Position numbers and translations under genes: made by a program. Shown piece by piece: positions 27,810 through 36,301 of a stretch of DNA of 64,000 nt. Under the pieces are notes generated by a model. That model was given only the letters and a program-made list of their open reading frames with translations, made no database searches and was not told the DNA's origin. Source of the stretch: Massilia sp. YIM B02443 (GTDB lineage Bacteria; Pseudomonadota; Gammaproteobacteria; Burkholderiales; Burkholderiaceae_D); assembly GCF_030411955.1 (NCBI RefSeq), contig NZ_JASNRA010000005.1, positions 53,654 through 117,653 on the forward strand. Reading direction: 5' to 3'. Position 1 is the stretch's first letter. Every line of letters starts with the position of its first letter.

Positions 27810-28744
27810 GGCGTTTCGATGGCATTGTTCAGGGTGGCGGATTGCACGCTCTTGGGCGCCGGCGCGCGCAGGGCCCAGGCGACGCTGGCCAGGCACAGCA
27901 CCATGCCCAGGAATTCGACCGGGCCCGGGCGATAGTCTTCGAGCATCACCGACAGCAGCACCGACAGCACCGGCGTGACGACGCCGATGTACACGGCCTT
28001 GTTGGCGCCGATGCGGCCGATCAGCGTGAAGTAGGCGAAGAAGGCGACCACCGAGCCGGCGATCGACAGGTAGACCAGGCCGGCCCAGTAGGTGGTGCTG
28101 CTCGGCAGCACGAAGGCGTCGCCGTTGGCCAGCGACCAGACGGTGACGAGCGAAGCGCCCCACAGCATCGACCAGGCCATCGTCAGCGGCAGGTTGGAAC
28201 ATTGTTCCTTGACCTTGTTGACCACGATGCTGCCGGCCGAGCTGGCCAGGGTGGCGCTCAGCGCCAGCACCACGCCGGCCAGGAAGTGGCCATTGCCGCC
28301 CGCCTGCAGGTCGCGCCAGGCGTCGCCGATCGAGTGCCAGAACAGCAGCGCCACGCCGGCGGTGGCGACCACGCCGCAGGCCCAGGTGCGGCGGTTGATG
28401 GCGGTGCCGAAGAAGATGCGGCTCCAGATCGGGGTCCAGAACACCATCAGCGCGAACAGCACCGCGACCAGGCCGGACACCACGTGTTGTTCGGATTCGT
28501 AGGTGCAGATGTAGGAGATGCCGAAAGTCAGCGAACCCTGCAACGCCATCCATCGATGGGTGCGCCATGGCAGGCGCAGCGAGTCGCGGCGCACGATGCA
28601 GATCGCGAACAGGGTGGCGGCGGCGAGGAAGAAACGGTAGGCGACCGAGACCGCCGGCGGCGTATGCCCCAGCTGCAAGGTGATGGCCCAGAAGGTCGAG
28701 CCCCAGATCAGCGAGGCGAGGGTGAACAGGACGGGAGAGGACAT
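27806..28744 (-). CDS. DMT/EamA family transporter
   Basis: A 312-residue inner-membrane protein with ten predicted helices formed by two EamA repeats (about 5-140 and 155-290). SLIWGSTFWAI at residues 11-21 and the later GRIGANKAVYIGVVTPVLSV are typical. Such carriers export amino acids or other small metabolites; the substrate is unknown. It is the first gene of a two-gene unit with the acetyltransferase. Its TATACT -10 hexamer ends 6 nt before the ATG, so the mRNA is probably leaderless. Confidence 0.88.
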   Translation of the reverse strand: MSSPVLFTLASLIWGSTFWAITLQLGHTPPAVSVAYRFFLAAATLFAICIVRRDSLRLPWRTHRWMALQGSLTFGISYICTYESEQHVVSGLVAVLFALMVFWTPIWSRIFFGTAINRRTWACGVVATAGVALLFWHSIGDAWRDLQAGGNGHFLAGVVLALSATLASSAGSIVVNKVKEQCSNLPLTMAWSMLWGASLVTVWSLANGDAFVLPSSTTYWAGLVYLSIAGSVVAFFAYFTLIGRIGANKAVYIGVVTPVLSVLLSVMLEDYRPGPVEFLGMVLCLASVAWALRAPAPKSVQSATLNNAIETP

Positions 28745-28750
28745 CGCGGG

Positions 28751-28756
28751 AGTATA
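28751..28756 (-). promoter_or_regulatory. -10 element giving a leaderless transporter mRNA
   Basis: On the minus strand TATACT is followed by CCCGCG and then the ATG of the DMT transporter. Transcription starting about 7 nt after the hexamer would begin at the start codon itself. No Shine-Dalgarno sequence and no clear -35 is present. Confidence 0.55.
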
Positions 28757-28824
28757 GTGCGCCGCGAATATCCCGCCAGAAAGTTTACGCCAGCGGGGAT
28801 CTGTCTTGTATCAAACGCGCAACA

Positions 28825-29283
28825 TCAATACAGCAGGTTCAAGCGCCGGTACAGGATCGCCAGCACGAACAGCGGCCCGATCAGCAAGAAGCGCAGGTCT
28901 TCGAAGAACGACGGCTTCTTGCCCTCGATATGGTGGCCGATAAATTGCCCGACCCAGGCCAGCACGAACACCCCGATCGACACCGGCAGCACCATGCCGG
29001 GCGGGATCAGCGACAGCACGGCCAGCATCAGCGCCGCCATCGCCCCCATCCCCAGCGCGAACGGGCGCGACAGGGTGAAGTAATACGCCAGCGCCCCAGC
29101 CACGGTCAGCAGCGCAATGAATGGATGGACCGCCCACAGCAATCCCAGCAGGCTGAACACGATGGCCGGGATGCAGACCATGTGGATGGTCTCGTTGAGC
29201 GGATGGCGGTGGCTCTCGCCGTAGCGGCCCAATAACAGGTCGATCTGGCGCGGCGCGAGCGTGCGCGGCGAAGCGTGGTTCAT
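28825..29283 (-). CDS. DUF962/Mpo1-like membrane protein
   Basis: A 152-residue protein of the DUF962 (YGL010w/Mpo1) family with four hydrophobic segments. Conserved histidines are His25, His27 and His34 in YGESHRHPLNETIH, and a second group is in FIGHHIEGKKPSFFED. Yeast Mpo1 is an iron-dependent dioxygenase that acts on 2-hydroxy fatty acids; the bacterial role is not established. AGGAGACG precedes the ATG at 29283, and a TAGAAT hexamer lies further upstream. It is a single gene between the transporter and the LysR regulator. Confidence 0.85.
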   Translation of the reverse strand: MNHASPRTLAPRQIDLLLGRYGESHRHPLNETIHMVCIPAIVFSLLGLLWAVHPFIALLTVAGALAYYFTLSRPFALGMGAMAALMLAVLSLIPPGMVLPVSIGVFVLAWVGQFIGHHIEGKKPSFFEDLRFLLIGPLFVLAILYRRLNLLY

Positions 29284-29327
29284 GGCGGCGTCTCCTGTAT
29301 TTATTGTGGAGACGATTCTACGCCCGC

Positions 29328-30305
29328 TCAGCCGCGTTGTGCCATCCTTGCCGCGTCCGCCGGCAGCGGCGGCACAGGCGCCGCCGTATCGGCCGGCTGC
29401 AGGCGCAGGTGCGGGTTGTTGGCAAACAGCTCGGCCACCCATTCCACGAACACGCGCACCTTGGCCGACAAATGGCGGTTTTGCGGATACACCACGTGCA
29501 CCGGCAGCGGATCGCTGCGCCACTCCGGCAGCAGGCGCACCATGGCGCCGGTGGCCAGGTGTTCGTTGAGCAGGTAATCGGTCATGCTGATCACGCCCAG
29601 CCCCGCCAGCCCGGCCTTGACGTAGGAATTCGAATCGTTCAGCGCCAGCGCGCCCGGCAGCGCCACCTCGATGCGTTCGCCGTCACGATTGAATTCCCAC
29701 CCGCTGATCTTGCCGCTCTTGGCCGAAAAATAATTGATGCAGCGATGGCGCTCGAGGTCGCTTGGATGGGTCGGCACGCCATAGCGCGCCACGTACGAGG
29801 GCGCGGCGCAGGTGACGAAGTTGATCACGCCCAGGCGCCGTGCGATCAGGCTGGTATCGACCAGTTCGCCGCCGCGCACGGCGCAGTCGACGCCTTCCTC
29901 GACCAGGTCGACCGGGCGGTCGGTGCTGCCCAGTTCCAGCGTGATGTCGGGATAGCGCTCGAAGAAGTCGGGCAGGGCCGGGATCAATATCTCGGACGCC
30001 AGCCCGGTCGGCGTATCCACGCGCAGCCGCCCGCTCGGGCTGAAGCGATGGCGCGACAGCGATTCCTCGGCGTCGCGCACGTCGGACAGGATGCGGATGC
30101 AGCGCTCGTAATAGGCGGCCCCGTCCGAGGTCACCGAGACATGGCGCGTGGTGCGGTGCAGCAGCTTGGAGGCAAGCGAGGTTTCCAGCGCCTGCACCAG
30201 GGTCGATACGGTCGCCTTCGGCAATTGCAGCATCTCTGCCGCGCGTGTGAAGCTGCCGCAGTCGACCACGTGCACGAACACTTCCATGGCCTGAAATTTG
30301 TTCAT
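29328..30305 (-). CDS. LysR-family regulator of the adjacent efflux operon
   Basis: A 325-residue LysR protein: winged helix-turn-helix in residues 1-60 (FTRAAEMLQLPKATVSTLVQALE) and a substrate domain from about 90 (GRLRVDTP) to 300. It is divergent from the small protein/hydrolase/RND operon, the arrangement expected for a LysR activator of that operon, as for regulators of ceoAB-opcM and bpeEF-oprC in Burkholderia. The 136-nt gap has two inverted repeats suited to LysR binding. The C-terminus carries an extra proline/alanine-rich tail. Confidence 0.9.
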   Translation of the reverse strand: MNKFQAMEVFVHVVDCGSFTRAAEMLQLPKATVSTLVQALETSLASKLLHRTTRHVSVTSDGAAYYERCIRILSDVRDAEESLSRHRFSPSGRLRVDTPTGLASEILIPALPDFFERYPDITLELGSTDRPVDLVEEGVDCAVRGGELVDTSLIARRLGVINFVTCAAPSYVARYGVPTHPSDLERHRCINYFSAKSGKISGWEFNRDGERIEVALPGALALNDSNSYVKAGLAGLGVISMTDYLLNEHLATGAMVRLLPEWRSDPLPVHVVYPQNRHLSAKVRVFVEWVAELFANNPHLRLQPADTAAPVPPLPADAARMAQRG

Positions 30306-30331
30306 CTCAAGTTCTCGACAAAAATAACGTT

Positions 30332-30353
30332 ATTGTTCAGCAATCCGAACAAT
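30332..30353. promoter_or_regulatory. LysR-type box (ATTGTTC-N8-GAACAAT)
   Basis: Perfect 7-bp arms flank an 8-nt spacer, fitting the T-N11-A rule for LysR-type operators. It lies 27 nt before the regulator ATG and about 90 nt before the efflux operon, so it can serve activation of the operon and autoregulation. Confidence 0.7.
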
Positions 30354-30367
30354 CAATTCGGAATTGA
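30353..30367. promoter_or_regulatory. Second inverted repeat in the LysR/efflux gap
   Basis: TCAATTC-G-GAATTGA has perfect 7-bp arms around one base and directly abuts the LysR box. It could be a second regulator half-site (activation site) nearer the operon promoter, or an operator of another protein. Confidence 0.5.
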
Positions 30368-30441
30368 TGTATTTATCTAATTGTAGTTGAAAGCTATAGT
30401 GTGTGCATCGCAACAAATATGTTGACAACACGGAGCAGGAC

Positions 30442-30660
30442 ATGAGCATGCGGGACGGAATCTTCACCACGGTAGCAGTCACCCTGAGCGGCGTCGCACT
30501 GGCGGGGCTGCTCTGCACCGATGCCTATTCGCGTCCTGCCAGCCTGGAAGCGCGCGGCGTGCACGCCCTGTCGCTGGAAATGCAGGTGAGCTGCTCGGGC
30601 GAATGCGACGGCATCGACGGGCGGATTGTTCAGCTGCAGGAACAGGGAGCAGTGAGATGA
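30442..30660 (+). CDS. Small exported protein at the head of the efflux operon
   Basis: A 72-residue protein from the ATG at 30442, with GGAGCAGG upstream. One hydrophobic segment (about 8-25) acts as signal peptide or anchor. The rest holds a CSGECDG motif (Cys51 and Cys55 region). I recognise no family. The stop overlaps the start of the hydrolase-like gene (ATGA), so it is translated in the same operon. A role in sensing or in pump assembly is possible but not shown. Confidence 0.6.
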   Translation: MSMRDGIFTTVAVTLSGVALAGLLCTDAYSRPASLEARGVHALSLEMQVSCSGECDGIDGRIVQLQEQGAVR

Positions 30661-31505
30661 GCGCGATGCTGGACGCCGCCGGTGCAGTGAAAGTACGCGA
30701 GCTCGTGGTCGAAGGCGCAACCGGCCCGCTCGCCGCCCGTCTCTACACCGCTGGCGCGGTAGCCAAGAAAGACATGCTGGTGGTGTTCTTCCACGGCGGC
30801 GGCTTCGACAGCGGCGACCTGGAAAAAGCCGACGACTTCCTGCGCTCGCTGGCCGAGTGCGACCATTATCCGGCGGTGCTGGCCTCGACCTACACGCTGG
30901 CCACCGTCAGCCCGTTCCCGGCGGCGGTGGAAGACGCCCACGCGGTACTGGCATGGGCCAAGAAGAACAAGACCAAGCTTGGCTGGAGCGGCAAGTACCT
31001 GGTGGCGTCCGGCATCGAAGCCGGGGCCAACCTGGCGGCGGTGTGCGCCTTGATGAGCCGCGACCGCGGCGGCCCGGCGCTGGCCGGCCAGATCCTGATC
31101 ATGCCGATGCTCGATCCGGCCCTGAGCACCTGTTCGATGCGCCAGATGACGCTGTGCGCCGACCGCGAAAAGGCCGCCACCGAATGCGCTGCCGCCTACC
31201 GCGGCTACCTGCCGCACGCGGTCGACCGCTCGCACCCGTACGCGGCGCCGCTGCATTCGAGCCGCCTGAAGAACCTGGCGCCGGCCCTGATCCTGTCGGC
31301 CGAAGACGATCCGCTGCGCGACGAGGCGGAACAATATGGATCGAAGTTGATCAATTCGGGAGTCTGCACCACGGTGCGCCGCATGCCGCCGGCCGACCTG
31401 GACCTGCAGGACCCGAACGGTCGCAACGAGTGCGCGTGCAAGGTGCACGCGATGGGCGAAATCACCAGCTTCCTGTCGGGGCTGGAGAAACGCAAGGGCG
31501 CATGA
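30657..31505 (+). CDS. llpE: LlpE-like alpha/beta-hydrolase protein without the usual catalytic serine
   Basis: A 282-residue alpha/beta-hydrolase fold of the hormone-sensitive-lipase type. The oxyanion motif HGGG is present (FFHGGGFDSGD) and a late Asp (SAEDDPLRD) fits the triad, but the nucleophile elbow reads GIEAGAN where active relatives have GDSAGGN, so Ser is replaced by Glu. Its place between a LysR gene and a MexEF-type pump matches llpE, the lipase-like gene of Burkholderia ceo/bpeEF operons; I assign the symbol on context. It probably lacks esterase activity. Confidence 0.7.
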   Translation: MSAMLDAAGAVKVRELVVEGATGPLAARLYTAGAVAKKDMLVVFFHGGGFDSGDLEKADDFLRSLAECDHYPAVLASTYTLATVSPFPAAVEDAHAVLAWAKKNKTKLGWSGKYLVASGIEAGANLAAVCALMSRDRGGPALAGQILIMPMLDPALSTCSMRQMTLCADREKAATECAAAYRGYLPHAVDRSHPYAAPLHSSRLKNLAPALILSAEDDPLRDEAEQYGSKLINSGVCTTVRRMPPADLDLQDPNGRNECACKVHAMGEITSFLSGLEKRKGA

Positions 31506-31650
31506 CGCGCAAGGCCTGACGCCACTCCCGACCACCGGCGCCTGGCCGGACCAGCAGTCAACACAAGGACACCGTGCCGATCGCACGGCAAGGCCCCGCT
31601 TTGCCTGAATCTTTTGGCAGGACGGGAATCTCACCAGAAGGAGAGTCGCC

Positions 31651-31704
31651 ATGAACCACCACCAGAGCATGCCGCGCCCGATGCGCCGCTGTCGCCAGGG
31701 ATAA
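31651..31704 (+). CDS. Possible 17-codon leader peptide before the efflux adaptor
   Basis: In the 403-nt gap between llpE and the adaptor gene a strong AAGGAGAG lies 6 nt before an ATG that opens a 17-codon frame, MNHHQSMPRPMRRCRQG. The peptide is rich in Arg, Pro, His and Met, as in ribosome-stalling leaders that control antibiotic-resistance genes. No anti-termination hairpins were worked out. Nothing else is seen in this gap apart from GC-rich sequence. Low confidence. Confidence 0.3.
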   Translation: MNHHQSMPRPMRRCRQG

Positions 31705-31908
31705 GTCAGGGATGACATTCGCGCCGCCGGCATGAGCCGGCCGGCCGCGATCCCGCCACACACCAGTTACATGTTTTCCGCGCCACGCGCGCGGAAAGGG
31801 ACTCTTTACGCCCGCGTTTCGTCCGGCACGACATGCCGACGACGCGCGACGGGTTCCTATTGTCTCCAGCTTTACCAAGGTCGTTGTCATTAATAAGAAA
31901 GGTGCATC

Positions 31909-33114
31909 ATGCAAAACCAACGAGGAATGGGCAAACTGAAAGCGATGGCCGGCGCCCTGGCGCTGGCCGGCATCGTCGGCGCGGCCGTCAGCGGCTGCTC
32001 TGAGGCCAACAGCAAGGCCGAGCCGCCGGTGCAGGCCGGGCCGCCGGTATCGAGCGCGGTGGTGATCCAGAAGGCCGTCACCGAGACCCAGGAATTCTCT
32101 GGCCGCCTGGAAGCGATCGAGACGGTCGAGATCCGCCCGCGCGTGTCGGGCTATATCACGGCCGTCAACTTCAAGCCGGGCGCCGAAGTGAAAAAGGGCG
32201 ACGTGTTGTTCGTGATCGACCCGCGTCCCTACCAGGCCGAAGCCGACCGTACGCAAGCCGCAGCCGCGGCAGCGCGCGCCCGCGCCGACCTGGCGCGCCT
32301 GGAACTGCAGCGCGCCGAGCGCCTGCTGGCCGACAAGGCCGTGGCCCAGCGCGAGTTCGACGAACGCGCCGCCGGCCAGAAGGAACTGGACGCCAACGCG
32401 CGCGCCGCCGCGGCCCAGCACGAAGCAGCGCGCCTGAACCTGGCCTATACCCGCGTCACCGCGCCGATCGACGGCCGCGTGTCGAAGGCCGAGATCACCC
32501 TCGGCAACCTGGTCGACGCCACCGCCGTGCTGACCTCGCTGGTGTCGATGGAGCGCATCTACGCCAGTTTCGACGGCGACGAAGACACCTACCTGCGCGT
32601 AAGCCGCCGCGTGCACGCCGGCCAGCCGGTCGAAGTGAAGGTCGGCCTGGCCGGCGAAGCGGGCTTCCCGCACAGCGGCAAGCTCGAATTCGTCGACAAC
32701 CAGCTCGATAGCCGCAGCGGCAGCGTGCGCATGCGCGCCACCCTGGCCAACAGCGAGCGCCAATTGGCGCCGGGCCTGTTCGCCCGGGTGCAGATCGCCG
32801 GCGGCGCGCCGCAACAGCAGATCCTGATCACCGATCGCGCCATCGGCACCGACCAGGACCGCAAGTTCGTGTACGTGGTCGACAAGGACGGCAAGGCCGA
32901 GTACCGCGCCGTTAAGCTCGGTCCCGTCAACGAAGGCCTGCGCATCGTGCGCGAAGGCTTGAAGCCGGGCGAGAAGATCGTCGTCAACGGCCTGCAGCGC
33001 GTGCGTCCGGGCGCGCCGGTCACGGCGCAGACGGTGCCGATGGTGGCGACCACCAGCGCACCAGCGACCGCGCCGGCCAAGGACGTCAAAGTGGCCATGG
33101 CGGACAAGGAGTAA
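31909..33114 (+). CDS. RND efflux periplasmic adaptor (MexE/CeoA type)
   Basis: A 401-residue membrane-fusion protein. A lipoprotein signal ends in VSGC with lipidated Cys30. Lipoyl halves (RPRVSGYITAVNF and RVTAPIDGRVSKAEI) flank an alanine-rich coiled-coil hairpin at about 105-170; a beta-barrel and membrane-proximal domain follow. It links the RND pump to the outer-membrane channel. It is 6 nt before the pump gene. AAGAAAGG precedes the start. Sequence and operon match the MexE/CeoA/BpeE group, whose pumps export chloramphenicol, trimethoprim and fluoroquinolones. Confidence 0.93.
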   Translation: MQNQRGMGKLKAMAGALALAGIVGAAVSGCSEANSKAEPPVQAGPPVSSAVVIQKAVTETQEFSGRLEAIETVEIRPRVSGYITAVNFKPGAEVKKGDVLFVIDPRPYQAEADRTQAAAAAARARADLARLELQRAERLLADKAVAQREFDERAAGQKELDANARAAAAQHEAARLNLAYTRVTAPIDGRVSKAEITLGNLVDATAVLTSLVSMERIYASFDGDEDTYLRVSRRVHAGQPVEVKVGLAGEAGFPHSGKLEFVDNQLDSRSGSVRMRATLANSERQLAPGLFARVQIAGGAPQQQILITDRAIGTDQDRKFVYVVDKDGKAEYRAVKLGPVNEGLRIVREGLKPGEKIVVNGLQRVRPGAPVTAQTVPMVATTSAPATAPAKDVKVAMADKE

Positions 33115-33120
33115 GCCAGC

Positions 33121-36100
33121 ATGAACTTCCCTAAATTCTTTGTCGACAAGCCGATCTTCGCGGCGGTGCTGTCGGTGCTGATCTTCGTCGGCGGCCTGAT
33201 TTCGATCTTCATGCTGCCGATCTCGGAATACCCCGAGGTGGTGCCGCCATCGGTGGTGGTGCGCGCCCAGTACCCGGGCGCCAATCCGAAGGTGATCGCG
33301 GAAACCGTGGCCACGCCGCTCGAAGAACAGATCAACGGCGTCGAGGACATGCTGTACATGTCTTCGCAAAACACCTCGGACGGCGCGCTGGCGCTGACCG
33401 TCACCTTCAAGATCGGCACCGACGTCGAGCAGGCCGAGACCGCGGTGCAGAACCGGGTCCAGCGCGCGCTGCCACGGCTGCCGGAAGAGGTGCGCCAGAT
33501 CGGCGTCACCACGGTGAAGTCGTCGCCCAACCTGACCATGGTGGTGCACCTGAATTCGCCGGACGGCCGCTACGACGACCTGTACCTGCGCAACTACGCG
33601 GTGCTGAACGTGAAGGACCAGCTGGCCCGCATCAAGGGCATGGGCGAGGTCCAGCTGTTCGGCTCGGGCGACTACGCGATGCGGGTCTGGCTCGATCCGC
33701 AGAAGGTCGCCGCGCGCGACCTGACCGCGACCGACGTGGTGGACGCGATCCGCGAACAGAACGTGCAGGTCGCGGCCGGCGTGATCGGCCAGGGTCCGTC
33801 GAAAGACGCCGACTTCCAGCTGACCGTCAACACGCAAGGTCGCCTGCAGAGTGTCGAGGAATTCGGCAGCATCGTATTGAAAACCAATGCCGACGGCGGC
33901 ACCACGCTGCTCAAGGACGTGGCGCGCCTGGAGCTCGGTTCCAGCTCGTACGCCCTGCGTTCGCTGCTGAACAACAAGTCGGCGGTGGCGATCCCGATCT
34001 TCGCCGCCCCTGGCGCGAATGACCTGCAGCTGTCCGCCGACGTGCGCGCCACCATGGAAGCGCTGTCGCAAGACTTCCCGTCCGGCGTGGCGTACTCCAT
34101 CGTGTACGACCCGACCCAGTTCGTGCGCGAGTCGATCAACTCGGTGATCCACACCCTGCTGGAGGCGGTGGTGCTGGTGGCGCTGGTGGTGATCATCTTC
34201 CTGCAGACCTGGCGCGCCTCGATCATCCCGCTGCTGGCGGTGCCGGTGTCGGTGGTCGGCACCTTCGCCGTGATGCTGGCCTTCGGCTTCTCGATCAACA
34301 CGCTGTCGCTGTTCGGACTGGTGCTGGCGATCGGCATCGTGGTCGACGACGCGATCGTGGTGGTGGAGAACGTCGAGCGCAATATCGAGAACGGCCTGAT
34401 GCCGCGCGAAGCAACGATCCAGGCGATGAAGGAAGTCTCGGGGCCGATCATCGCCATCGCGCTGGTGCTGTGCGCGGTGTTCGTGCCGATCGCGTTCGTG
34501 TCCGGCCTGACCGGCCAGTTCTACCGCCAGTTCGCCCTGACCATCGCGATTTCGACCGTGATCTCGGCCTTCGCCTCGCTGACGCTGGCGCCGGCCCTGT
34601 CGGCTTCGCTCCTGCAGCCGCATGGCGCCCCGAAAGACCGCCTGACGCGCATGATCGATTCAGTGTTCGGCCGCTTCTTCGGCGCCTTCAACCGCTTCTT
34701 CGGCCGCTCGTCGCACCGCTACGAGCTGGGCGTGAAAGGTGTGTTGCGCCGCAAGACCGCCGCCATCGGCGTCTACCTTCTGCTTGCCGTGGCCGCGATC
34801 TTCATGTTCAAGGCGGTGCCGCCGGGCTTCGTGCCGCAGCAGGATAAAGCGTACCTGATCGGCTTCGCACAGTTGCCGGACGCCGCTTCGCTCGACCGCA
34901 CCGACGCCGTGATCCGCAAGATGTCCGAGATCGCCAAGGAGATCCCGGGCGTGGAATCGTCGATCGCCTTCCCGGGCCTGTCGATCAACGGCTTCACCAA
35001 TGCGCCGAACTCCGGCATCGTGTTCGTCGGCCTGAAACCGTTCAGCGAGCGCACCACGAAAGAGACCAGCGCCGACGGCATCGCCGCCGAGATCAACAAG
35101 CGCATGGGCGCGGTGGAAGACGCCTTCGTGCTGGTGCTGTCGCCGCCCCCGGTGAACGGCCTGGGCACCACCGGCGGCTTCAAGATGATGATCGAAGACC
35201 GCGCCAACGTCGGCTACGACGAGTTGTACAAGGCGGTGCAGGCGCTGCAGGCCAAGGCCTGGCAGACGCCGGAACTGGCGGGCGTGTTCTCGGGCTTCCA
35301 GATCAACGTGCCGCAGCTGTACGCCGACATCGACCGCGTGAAGGCCAAGCAGCTGGGCGTGCCGCTGGCGACCATCAACCAGACCTTGCAGATCAACCTC
35401 GGTTCGATGTACGTGAACGACTTCAACCAGTTCGGCCGCACGTATCAGGTGCGGGTGCAGGCCGACGCGCCGTTCCGTTCGCAGCGCGAGCAGATCGAGC
35501 AGCTCAAGGTGCGCAGCAACAGCGGCGAGATGATCCCGCTGTCGTCCCTGATGCGGGTGCGCGACACCTATGGCCCGGACCGCGTGCAGCGCTACAACGG
35601 CTACGTTGCCGCCGAAATGAATGGCGGCCCGGCGCCGGGCGTCTCGTCCGGCCAGGCCCAGGCCATCATGGAGCGGCTGGCGAAAGAGACGCTGCCGAAA
35701 GGCGTGAGCTTCGAATGGACCGAGCTGACCTACCAGGACATCCTGGCCGGTAACACCATGATCTATGTGTTCCCGCTGTGCGTGCTGCTGGTGTTCCTGG
35801 TGCTGGCGGCGCAGTACGAAAGCTGGACCCTGCCATTGTCGGTGATCCTGATCGTGCCGCTGTCGATGCTGTGCGCGCTGATCGGCGTGAAGCTGACCGG
35901 CGGCGACAACAACGTGTTCACGCAGATTGCGCTGTTCGTGCTGGTCGGGCTGGCCTCGAAGAACGCGATCCTGATCGTGGAATTTGCCCGCGAACTGGAA
36001 CACCATGGCCGCGGCCTGGTCGACGCCGCGCTGGAAGCGAGCCGCCTGCGCTTGCGTCCGATCCTGATGACGTCGATCGCCTTTATCGCCGGCGTGGTGC

Positions 36101-36300
36101 CGCTGGTGTTCTCGAGCGGCGCCGGCGCCGAGATGCGCCACGCGATCGGCATCGCCGTGTTCGCGGGCATGCTGGGCGTGACCTTCTTCGGCCTGTTCCT
36201 GACCCCGCTGTTCTATGTGCTGCTGCGCATGGTGGCCAAGCGGTTCGAAAAACCCGCGCATGCGCCGGCAGTGGGCCATGACGCGCAAGGAGTGCATTGA
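33121..36300 (+). CDS. RND multidrug efflux permease (MexF/CeoB type)
   Basis: A 1059-residue HAE1-type RND proton/drug antiporter. It begins MNFPKFFVDKPIFAAVLSVL and keeps the family's helix 4 motif GIVVDDAIVVVENVER near residue 405-420, with the paired Asp of the proton relay, and the Lys of the GLASKNAILIVEFA motif near 943. Two large periplasmic loops carry the porter domains. Whole-length resemblance is to MexF/CeoB/BpeF. It uses proton motive force to expel drugs through the adaptor and outer-membrane channel encoded on either side. Confidence 0.95.
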   Translation: MNFPKFFVDKPIFAAVLSVLIFVGGLISIFMLPISEYPEVVPPSVVVRAQYPGANPKVIAETVATPLEEQINGVEDMLYMSSQNTSDGALALTVTFKIGTDVEQAETAVQNRVQRALPRLPEEVRQIGVTTVKSSPNLTMVVHLNSPDGRYDDLYLRNYAVLNVKDQLARIKGMGEVQLFGSGDYAMRVWLDPQKVAARDLTATDVVDAIREQNVQVAAGVIGQGPSKDADFQLTVNTQGRLQSVEEFGSIVLKTNADGGTTLLKDVARLELGSSSYALRSLLNNKSAVAIPIFAAPGANDLQLSADVRATMEALSQDFPSGVAYSIVYDPTQFVRESINSVIHTLLEAVVLVALVVIIFLQTWRASIIPLLAVPVSVVGTFAVMLAFGFSINTLSLFGLVLAIGIVVDDAIVVVENVERNIENGLMPREATIQAMKEVSGPIIAIALVLCAVFVPIAFVSGLTGQFYRQFALTIAISTVISAFASLTLAPALSASLLQPHGAPKDRLTRMIDSVFGRFFGAFNRFFGRSSHRYELGVKGVLRRKTAAIGVYLLLAVAAIFMFKAVPPGFVPQQDKAYLIGFAQLPDAASLDRTDAVIRKMSEIAKEIPGVESSIAFPGLSINGFTNAPNSGIVFVGLKPFSERTTKETSADGIAAEINKRMGAVEDAFVLVLSPPPVNGLGTTGGFKMMIEDRANVGYDELYKAVQALQAKAWQTPELAGVFSGFQINVPQLYADIDRVKAKQLGVPLATINQTLQINLGSMYVNDFNQFGRTYQVRVQADAPFRSQREQIEQLKVRSNSGEMIPLSSLMRVRDTYGPDRVQRYNGYVAAEMNGGPAPGVSSGQAQAIMERLAKETLPKGVSFEWTELTYQDILAGNTMIYVFPLCVLLVFLVLAAQYESWTLPLSVILIVPLSMLCALIGVKLTGGDNNVFTQIALFVLVGLASKNAILIVEFARELEHHGRGLVDAALEASRLRLRPILMTSIAFIAGVVPLVFSSGAGAEMRHAIGIAVFAGMLGVTFFGLFLTPLFYVLLRMVAKRFEKPAHAPAVGHDAQGVH

Positions 36301-36301
36301 G

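Noticed and set aside
31558..34623. 1021-codon open frame opposite the efflux adaptor and pump genes
   Set aside because: It is a by-product of high-GC codon use; the plus-strand proteins are clear RND components and the antisense product is His/Arg/Gly-rich with no domain.
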